Shown here: one piece after another, positions 7,448 through 12,790 of the stretch
Layout: each line of letters begins with the position of its first letter
Numbering within the stretch: position 1 is the stretch's first letter
From: Planctomycetota bacterium
GTDB lineage: Bacteria; Planctomycetota; Planctomycetia; Isosphaerales; Isosphaeraceae
Reading direction: 5' to 3'
NCBI GenBank assembly: GCA_021777685.1
Contig: JAJYDH010000094.1
Location: 1 to 15,231, forward strand
DNA length: 15,231 nt
The notes under the pieces: generated by a model
What the model was told of the DNA's origin: nothing
Database searches by the model: none
The model's input: only the letters and a program-made list of their open reading frames with translations
Made by a program: the position numbers and the translations under genes

Positions 7448-8101
7448 TCACCCCACCCGACGAGCTTCCGCATCATCAACGGCCGCAACCGGCAAATCCA
7501 GGTCATCCCGGCGGTCGGCGAGGTGGCGTTCGAGCTTGCGGAGGGCCTTGTACTTCTCGTCGGAGACCCGGGCGGGGGAGAGGCCGAGGGTCTGGCTGAT
7601 GTCGGGGACGGTCCAGCCCCGGGTCCAGAGCTCGACGATCCGGTCTTGCCTGGGGGACAGGACGGCTCGGCGGGCGGCTTCGAGGATCTCGCCGAGTTCC
7701 TGGCGCTCGCGGTCCTTGCGGTCGACGTCGGGGCCGGGGGTCAGGTGGTCGTCGAGGGTCTGGAGGCGGCGGGTTCGCTGGACGCGCTTGCGCACCATGT
7801 CGATGGCCCGGACCAGCTCGCGGCGCTCTGGCGTGTCGTCGGCCAGGACGAGGTTGAGGTCGAGGTCGCCGGCGCGGGCCTTGCCCAGCAATCGACAACA
7901 AACCTCCTGCGTGCAGTCGTCCCAGAGTCCCGGGTCGAGCCGGGCGTTTCGCCAGCAGACCGCGCAGTAGCGTTGGATGTCGTGGACCAGCTCCGACTCG
8001 GTGGCGTGGGCCGTCAGGGCGGCGAGGCCCACGACCAGGGCCATGGCGCTGGCCCGGCCCCTCCGCTGGCCTTTCGGGGTGTTGATCTCGTCGAGGGACA
8101 T
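7448..8101 (-). CDS. Sigma-70-like (ECF-type) RNA polymerase sigma factor
   Basis: This 217-residue protein resembles small sigma factors of the sigma-70/ECF group, which direct RNA polymerase to specific promoters. A region 2-like segment covers about 37-75 (VHDIQRYCAVCWRNA, then WDDCTQEVCCRLLGK at 60-74). A region 4 helix-turn-helix covers about 148-195 (LSPRQDRIVELWTRGWTVPDISQTLGLSPARVSDEKYKAL). The linker is charged. Unusually, region 2 holds five cysteines at 46, 49, 63, 68 and 69. ATG 8101 has GGGAG eight bases upstream. No obvious anti-sigma factor gene with a membrane helix is adjacent; the next ORF downstream is the unrecognised 151-residue protein. Region 4 supports the call well, region 2 moderately, so a sigma-like regulator not binding core polymerase in the usual way is the alternative. 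Confidence 0.75.
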   Translation of the reverse strand: MSLDEINTPKGQRRGRASAMALVVGLAALTAHATESELVHDIQRYCAVCWRNARLDPGLWDDCTQEVCCRLLGKARAGDLDLNLVLADDTPERRELVRAIDMVRKRVQRTRRLQTLDDHLTPGPDVDRKDRERQELGEILEAARRAVLSPRQDRIVELWTRGWTVPDISQTLGLSPARVSDEKYKALRKLERHLADRRDDLDLPVAAVDDAEARRVG

Positions 8102-8158
8102 CGCGGTTACTCCCGCCGGAGGCGGTCCTGCGAGGGTTCGGGGTCCGTCCGTTCCATC

Positions 8159-8929
8159 CTAGGACATACCGGACGGCGATTCGGGGGATCTCGCCGGTGG
8201 TCGGCCTTCGGGCCAACGCCGGGTATCTCGCCTCGCCGCCCTCCTCGGGCGTCGAGGGTGGACGATGGTCCAGCCCCGGGCGAGCGCCAGTCGTTTCAGC
8301 TTGCGGTGCGGATGGACGACCACGGCCCGGCCGACCTGGCCGAGCAGGGCCCGATCGCTCCAATTATCCGCATAGGCGGCCGTTTCGTCCATCGCGATTT
8401 GCCGGGCCTCGGCCCATCTCCTGGCCCAGTACAGCTTTCCTTCGCCGTAACATGGCGGTCCCTCGGCGATTCCGACCAGACGCCCGCGCTCGATTCGGAC
8501 CGGCGTGGTGATCATGTCGGTGCAGCCCAGGTAGATCGAGAGCGGTTCGAGCACGATCCCGGGCGACGACGAGACCAGGACCACGGCCGTCCCTTGCATC
8601 CTCAGCCCGTTCAGATGGTCGACCACCCCCTCGTAGAGCCGGGGCTTGACGTACTCGACGAAATTCTCGTAGGCGATCCGCTGGAGGTCGATGATCGGTA
8701 TCCGCGCGATGCTGTTGAGCCCGAAGCCGACGAGCCGCCCGTAGTCGAGCCGGCCGAAACGGTGCTGGAGCCCGTGATAAAGGGCGCGGAGGATGAACGA
8801 CCGCTTGATCAGGCCCTTCCGGCGCAAGATCCGGGCGAACAGGTAAGTGGTCGTTTCCGCCAAAAGCGTGCCGTCGACGTCGATGAAGGCGACGGCCGGC
8901 GGCGACTCGAATTCGGGCCAGGGGTTCAC
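8159..8929 (-). CDS. HAD-IB family hydrolase (phosphatase-like)
   Basis: This 256-residue protein belongs to haloacid dehalogenase subfamily IB, which contains phosphoserine phosphatase-like enzymes. Motif I is FIDVDGTLL at 15-23, with nucleophile Asp17 and acid/base Asp19. Motif II is VVLVSSSPG at 116-124 (Ser120 or Ser121), motif III is likely Lys165, and motif IV is ADNWSDRALLG at 187-197 with Asp188 and Asp192. A helical cap of about residues 25-100 lies between motifs I and II, as expected for type I caps. The VVVHPHRKLKRLALARGW segment at 203-220 is typical of HAD-IB proteins. The last 30 residues are an Arg/Pro-rich tail. The GTG at 8929 overlaps the stop of the mutase gene in a GTGA and has GGGAGGG upstream, so the genes are translationally coupled. 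The substrate is unknown; a phosphorylated metabolite linked to the mutase is a reasonable guess. Confidence 0.85.
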   Translation of the reverse strand: MNPWPEFESPPAVAFIDVDGTLLAETTTYLFARILRRKGLIKRSFILRALYHGLQHRFGRLDYGRLVGFGLNSIARIPIIDLQRIAYENFVEYVKPRLYEGVVDHLNGLRMQGTAVVLVSSSPGIVLEPLSIYLGCTDMITTPVRIERGRLVGIAEGPPCYGEGKLYWARRWAEARQIAMDETAAYADNWSDRALLGQVGRAVVVHPHRKLKRLALARGWTIVHPRRPRRAARRDTRRWPEGRPPARSPESPSGMS

Positions 8930-10287
8930 GAATCCCTCCCGGCGAGCACCCGTCGCCCGAGCTGATCGGCCGTCGAGCGGGCCGTGACGAGGTCGGCCGC
9001 CTCGGCGATCACCCGGACGATCGGCTCGGTGTTGCTCGCCCGGACGTGGGCCCAACGGTCGGGCCAGTCGAGCCGGAGCCCGTCCCGTCGGTCGGCCCTC
9101 GCCTCGGGATGCGACGCCTCGATCCGGTCGAACAGCTCGGCCGGCGAGGCGGTCGAGTCGCCCAGCGGGTACTGGTCCTTGACCATCGCGTACCTCGGCA
9201 GATCGTCGACAAGGTCGGAGAGCTTCCGCCCCGACTTCGCGAGCAGGTCCAGCACCAGGGCCATCGCGACGAAGCTGTCGCGGACGAATCCGACGCGGGG
9301 GTCGATCACGCCGCCGTTCCCCTCGCCGCCGAGGATGGCCGAGTGCGCCCGCATCCCCTCGACGACGTGGATCTCGCCGACCGGAGTGCGGATCACCGGG
9401 CAGCCGAACCGCGCGGCGATGTCCTCGGCGACTCGCGAGGTCGAGAGGTTCAGGATGACCGGGCCGACGGCCTGTGAGAGTCGGTGCGAGGCGGCCAGGG
9501 CCAGGGTCAACTCCTCGCCGATGTAGCGGCCCGACTCGTCGACGATCGCCAGGCGGTCGGCGTCGGGGTCCTGGGCGAAGCCGACCGCCGCGCCGAGGGC
9601 GGGGACCAGCGCGGCGAACCGCCTGAGGTTCGCCTCGGTCGGCTCGGGCGGGTGGTCGTACCGGCCGTCGGGGACGGCCCCCAGGACGACCGGCTCGCAA
9701 CCCAGGGCCCGCAAGAGGGCCTCGCCCAGCCGGCCGCCGGAGCCGTGGCAGGCGTCGAGGGCGACCGCGAACTTCCGGCGGCGGATGGACTCGACGTCCA
9801 CGGTCGCCAGGACGAGGTCGAGATGCCGGCCGTCGGGTTCTTCGAGGGTCCGGATCTTCCCGAGCCCATCCCAGCTCGCCCAGTCGAGGGCTCGGGCTTC
9901 GAGGCGGTCGAGCATGGCCCGGCCTTCGATCGGGCCGAGGACCATCCCGCCGGGCTGGAAGAACTTCAGCCCGTTGTACTTCGGCGGGTTGTGCGACGCG
10001 GAGATCTGGACGCCGCCGGCCGCCTTGAGGTCGACGACCAGCCGGCCGAGCGTGGGCGTGGCGACCGGGCCGGCCAGCAAGGCGTCGCGCCCGGTCGCGG
10101 CGACGGCCGAGAGCACGGCCGGCAGGAAGACGGGGGCCGAGACCCGGCCGTCGTGCCCGACGACGATCGGCCCTCTCGGCTGGCCCGAGGCATAGGCCGC
10201 CGTGAAGTCGGCCACGATCGCCGGGTCGAGCCCGTCGCCGACCACCCCCCGGACCCCCGACACGCTCGCGATCCGAATCCCGGCCAC
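8926..10287 (-). CDS. glmM: Phosphohexomutase, phosphoglucosamine mutase-like
   Basis: This 453-residue enzyme is an alpha-D-phosphohexomutase. The likely reaction is glucosamine-6-phosphate to glucosamine-1-phosphate, feeding UDP-GlcNAc for the cell envelope. All four functional loops are present: catalytic SASHNPPKYNG at 96-106 with phospho-Ser98, metal-binding DPDADR at 240-245, sugar-binding GEGNGG at 321-326, and phosphate-binding RASNTEP at 416-422. The N terminus has SGVRGVVG at 10-17. Length is as expected. The sugar loop differs from the classical bacterial GlmM loop and is closer to archaeal-type GlmM and phosphomannomutase forms, so the symbol is tentative. GTG 10287 has GGAGG six bases upstream. 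The downstream HAD gene overlaps by four bases. A GC-rich hairpin separates it from the TAXI gene. Confidence 0.85.
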   Translation of the reverse strand: MAGIRIASVSGVRGVVGDGLDPAIVADFTAAYASGQPRGPIVVGHDGRVSAPVFLPAVLSAVAATGRDALLAGPVATPTLGRLVVDLKAAGGVQISASHNPPKYNGLKFFQPGGMVLGPIEGRAMLDRLEARALDWASWDGLGKIRTLEEPDGRHLDLVLATVDVESIRRRKFAVALDACHGSGGRLGEALLRALGCEPVVLGAVPDGRYDHPPEPTEANLRRFAALVPALGAAVGFAQDPDADRLAIVDESGRYIGEELTLALAASHRLSQAVGPVILNLSTSRVAEDIAARFGCPVIRTPVGEIHVVEGMRAHSAILGGEGNGGVIDPRVGFVRDSFVAMALVLDLLAKSGRKLSDLVDDLPRYAMVKDQYPLGDSTASPAELFDRIEASHPEARADRRDGLRLDWPDRWAHVRASNTEPIVRVIAEAADLVTARSTADQLGRRVLAGRDS

Positions 10288-10316
10288 GCAACCCCTCCGC
10301 TCTGGCTTCTCCAGGA

Positions 10317-10347
10317 GGCCGGGCCCGCCCCGACGGGCCCGACGGCC
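10317..10347 (-). terminator. GC-rich hairpin between the TAXI and mutase genes
   Basis: CGGGCCCG at 10320-10327 pairs with CGGGCCCG at 10334-10341 around a six-base loop, and GGCC at 10317-10320 can extend the stem to 10344-10347 across a two-base bulge. It lies just past the TAXI stop codon (10354-10356) and ahead of the mutase start. There is no T-run on the minus strand, so it may slow or attenuate rather than stop transcription, or protect the RNA end. Confidence 0.4.
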
Positions 10348-10353
10348 CTCACT

Positions 10354-11901
10354 CTAGAGGACGCGACCCTCACTCGGCAAGGGCAGCGTCCCGTCCCCCT
10401 CGGCGAGCGGGGGGTCGTGGGCGCCGATGGCCAGCTCCCAGGCGGCGTCGGGAGAGAGCCCCTGCCGCCTGGCCTGCTTCTCGACCGAGGTCCGGGCGTG
10501 GAGGATCAACCGGGCGAGGTAGTCTCGGGCGTCGTTGGCGTGGGTGAGGAATCCCGACATCAGCCCCTCGCCCTCCAGCTCGCCGTTGGTGAACCGCTCC
10601 ATCGCCTCGTTCTTGAGCCGGCCGAGGTCGGCCTGGAGGGCGAGGAGCGCGGCGAGGTCGAGCTGGACGGCCAGCTCGAAATGGAGCGCCTGCCGCTCGA
10701 TGGCGGAGACCTTGAGGAGGTACGACTCGAAGCTCTGCTCGCGCCGGCGGCGATACCACCGGCGGGCGGTCTGCCAGGCCACGAACAGGGCCCCGCAGGC
10801 GGCGGCCAGGAAGCTCGCGGCCTTCTCCAGCGGGTCGAGGATGTCGCCGACGATCAGGGGCTTGTTGCGCTGGAGGAACTCGACAGTCCCGGGGTGGAGC
10901 GGATACTCGGGCGGGAGGTCCAGGAGCGAGGTCTCCAGCGGCGGGCGGGCGACCTCGGCGAAGTCGGTCAGGAAGATCGCCCCGAGCAGCCGCTTCACCG
11001 CGGCCGGGTCGGTCTTCCGGTTGGTCACGACCATGACCCTCGCCCCGAAGGTCGGCAGCGGCTCGGCCGGCACGGCGGGCTCGACCCCATAGGTGAAGGC
11101 CGGGATGTGGGTCTCGTGCAGGTGGACCTTGTCGACCACGGCCCGGATGCTCGACGGGGCGACCTCGCCGGGGCCGTCCTCGCCGACGAGGTCTTCGAGC
11201 GAGAACGCCTCGCCGAAGGGCAGGGGGACCAGCCGATAGCCCCACCTGACGACCATCCGCCGGATGATCGGCGTCGGCAGGGACGAGACCGTGACCACCG
11301 CGTCGGGGAGCCTGTCCCTGCCCTCGATCTGGCGTAACTGGAGGTGGCTCAACGACGTCGCGACGTAATCGCCCGGCGAGTCGGCCGAGCCCGCGCGGAG
11401 CCCGACGAAGGCCAGGACCTCGCGGGCCAGCGCCTCGGTGCCGCTGCCGGACTCGCCGATGTTGATCGACCGCCCCTTGAGCGACCGGAGGTTCCCGCGG
11501 ACCGCTTCGAAGAGGTCGCCCCGGACGACCAGTTGGAGCGGTTCGAGGTGCAACGCCGCGACCTGCCGGACCTCGGTCCACCGCTTCGAGTCGAGGCCGC
11601 CCTGGACGATCGCCAGGTCGACCCGCCCCTGGTTCACCTCGTCGAGCGACTCGACCGACCCCGTGCATTCGACCAAAGTGAGGTCCACCCCCAGCCTCGC
11701 CGACTCCCGCCCGAGGACCTCCGCCAGCCGCTGTTTCGGCCCCGGCAGGCGACCCCCGGTGATCCTCAGGTGGAACGTCGGCCCCGGGCCGTCCCAGGCG
11801 CTCCAGGCCAACCAGCCCGACGCCGCGAGCACGACCAGCAACCCCAGGCCCGGCAGCCACCGCTCGCGCAAAGTCCGAGAAAATCTCAATTCAGGACGCA
11901 T
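10354..11901 (-). CDS. TAXI-family TRAP-type solute-binding protein, membrane-tethered, orphan
   Basis: This 515-residue protein resembles the TAXI family of solute-binding proteins that work with TRAP transporters. An N-terminal membrane helix covers about 15-36. The binding domain runs about 43-350, with LRITGG at 45-50, DLAIVQGGL at 95-103 and SINIGESGSGTEALAREVL at 145-163; this Ser/Gly-rich loop is typical of ligand binding in TAXI proteins. A second hydrophobic segment at about 361-377 is followed by WYRRRR (382-387). About 125 residues of probable cytoplasmic helix follow. No TRAP membrane subunit (DctM or DctQ type) is nearby. ATG 11901 has GAGG six bases upstream. The topology would place the binding domain outside and the tail inside, which suits a sensor as well as an uptake receptor. 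The family call is firm; the role is not. Confidence 0.82.
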   Translation of the reverse strand: MRPELRFSRTLRERWLPGLGLLVVLAASGWLAWSAWDGPGPTFHLRITGGRLPGPKQRLAEVLGRESARLGVDLTLVECTGSVESLDEVNQGRVDLAIVQGGLDSKRWTEVRQVAALHLEPLQLVVRGDLFEAVRGNLRSLKGRSINIGESGSGTEALAREVLAFVGLRAGSADSPGDYVATSLSHLQLRQIEGRDRLPDAVVTVSSLPTPIIRRMVVRWGYRLVPLPFGEAFSLEDLVGEDGPGEVAPSSIRAVVDKVHLHETHIPAFTYGVEPAVPAEPLPTFGARVMVVTNRKTDPAAVKRLLGAIFLTDFAEVARPPLETSLLDLPPEYPLHPGTVEFLQRNKPLIVGDILDPLEKAASFLAAACGALFVAWQTARRWYRRRREQSFESYLLKVSAIERQALHFELAVQLDLAALLALQADLGRLKNEAMERFTNGELEGEGLMSGFLTHANDARDYLARLILHARTSVEKQARRQGLSPDAAWELAIGAHDPPLAEGDGTLPLPSEGRVL

Positions 11902-11916
11902 TCACCGCCTCATGCA

Positions 11917-12060
11917 AGACGAAACCGATCTTCGGCCGACCCATTCTCGAAGACGAACCCAACCGACGTCCCGACTCATCTTGGAGGAGAAACAGACCCA
12001 CTCGACGAACCCGATCCTTACCCGACGAACCGTCGAGGGCCCATTTCCCAGACGAACCCA
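11917..12060 (-). repeat. Interspersed short repeat array, core GGGTTCGTC
   Basis: Five copies of a ten-base word (C/A)GACGAA(A/C)C(C/G) lie in plus orientation at 11917, 11951, 12003, 12023 and 12050, plus a partial AACAGACCCA at 11991. Read on the minus strand the core is GGGTTCGTC. Two copies share longer context: CCCATT, four to six bases, then AGACGAACCC (11940-11960 and 12040-12059). Start-to-start spacing is 20-52 nt, unlike the regular spacing of CRISPR. The array lies 16 nt upstream of the TAXI start codon. Confidence 0.65.
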
Positions 12061-12280
12061 GTTGTCTGCCGGCGCGTGCGACGCGAATCGATCCCACAAC
12101 GATGCCCTCCGAACCATGAACTTCGCCAACATATTCGCGAAGTCCGGGCCGGGATTATCACACGATCTCGCGGAATTTGGCGGATGACCGACAGACGGGC
12201 CGCCGCCGGAGAACGTCGGCCAGTCGTCGGGCGGCCCTACCAACAAGGCATGAGAGGCCATCCGAAAAGGCCGTGGAGAC

Positions 12281-12293
12281 GGTGACAGGCACC
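12281..12293. repeat. GGTGACAGGCACC, REP-like motif
   Basis: GGTG and CACC bracket ACAGG, an imperfect dyad. From memory, similar GGTGnCAGGCACC words occur in repetitive extragenic elements of several bacteria. Only one copy was seen in this window, and the RAYT-type transposase that often mobilises such elements is not here. Confidence 0.3.
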
Positions 12294-12305
12294 CTCGCCG
12301 CACTG

Positions 12306-12333
12306 CGGAGCCCGTCCCCATTCTCGGGCTCCG
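12306..12333. terminator. 9-bp perfect hairpin downstream of the retropepsin remnant
   Basis: CGGAGCCCG at 12306-12314 pairs exactly with CGGGCTCCG at 12325-12333 across a ten-base loop. It lies 32 nt past the TGA that ends the leftward remnant at 12365. No T-run follows on either strand, so it is at best a terminator lacking the U-tract, or a REP-like element with the adjacent 12281 motif. Confidence 0.4.
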
Positions 12334-12364
12334 TCACATCTTCCCTGATCACCTCTGGCTCCCC

Positions 12365-12790
12365 TCACGGATCAGGAGTCACGATGATGAGTCGGCGACC
12401 GGGGACGTCAAACGTGATTGCCGGTCGGTCGAGTCGGCCGAAGAACGTGTCTCGACGCCCGTCCGGTAAGCCAACACGGGCCTTGCCACCGGTCGATGCC
12501 GACCCCGGGTTGGGCGATCTGCGACTCGACGACTCGAGACGGGACCATGAAGCGCCTGTTGTCGTCGAAGTCGAGGGAGTGGAGCCTGGAGCCGGGGACG
12601 ACGCCGAGGGCCCAGGCCGGCAAACTGGCAAGACCGTCACGTCCGCACCGGGGTCGACCGGGACGAAGCTCGGCGCGTCGAGGCCGCGCGGTCCCGCGAG
12701 GCGGAGGCACCCGCACAATGCTCCCGGCCTCGTGTTCGCGCACCGGGCCGTCCATTGGCGATTCGGTCCTTCGTTTTCGATCTCGATCAA
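12365..12790 (-). pseudogene. Frameshifted retropepsin-like aspartic protease remnant
   Basis: The first part of the 12790-12365 frame contains LAGPRGLDAPSFVPVDPGAD then VTVLP (residues 31-55), matching the catalytic segment of bacterial retropepsin-like proteases (consensus V-D-T/S-G-A-D-x-T-V-L/F-P), with Pro replacing the usual Thr/Ser. After P55 the frame becomes Ser/Thr-rich and unnatural. At 12626 another frame takes over with strong GC-ending codons, reading SLPAWALGVVPGSRLHSL and on through FDDNRRFMVPSRVV. A one-base loss at 12626-12628 would join them. Near 12460-12500 sense returns to the first frame, with RRDTFFGRLDRPAITFDVPG at 112-131 and RLIIVTP, like the LLGR...F...TFD end of the family. 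The 5' end is unclear: TTG 12790 overlaps the stop of the upstream gene and lacks a ribosome site. A sequencing error is possible but two shifts plus Asp-Pro-Gly favour decay. Confidence 0.5.

Larger units (their letters stand above)
11902..12364. other. Gene-poor region upstream of the TAXI gene
   Basis: I see no supportable gene here. The open frames are Arg/Pro/Ser-rich, and on the minus strand they mostly read through the GGGTTCGTC repeats. The region holds the repeat array (11917-12060), the motif GGTGACAGGCACC (12281-12293) and a 9-bp hairpin (12306-12333). TGTGATAAT at 12162-12154 on the minus strand is a possible extended -10 for the TAXI gene with no good -35; it would put the repeat array in the 5' leader. 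Confidence 0.55.

Noticed and set aside
7523..8965. 480-codon plus-strand open frame
   Set aside because: It is antisense to the sigma factor and HAD genes, whose motifs are unmistakable.
8929..10291. N-terminal extension of the HAD protein to a 710-residue fusion
   Set aside because: The extension is an out-of-frame reading of the mutase gene, rich in Arg/Pro/Gly. The GTG at 8929 has a strong ribosome site and overlaps the mutase stop.
9484..11337. 617-codon plus-strand open frame
   Set aside because: It is an antisense shadow of the mutase and TAXI genes caused by high GC. The composition is Gly/Asp/Arg repeats and no start signal is present.
11917..12060. CRISPR array
   Set aside because: Repeats are about ten bases with irregular 20-52 nt spacing and no cas gene is nearby.
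11902..12321. 139-codon minus-strand frame upstream of the TAXI gene
   Set aside because: Its later part repeats WVRL/IGFV-like words made by the GGGTTCGTC array. It lacks a convincing ribosome site and family.
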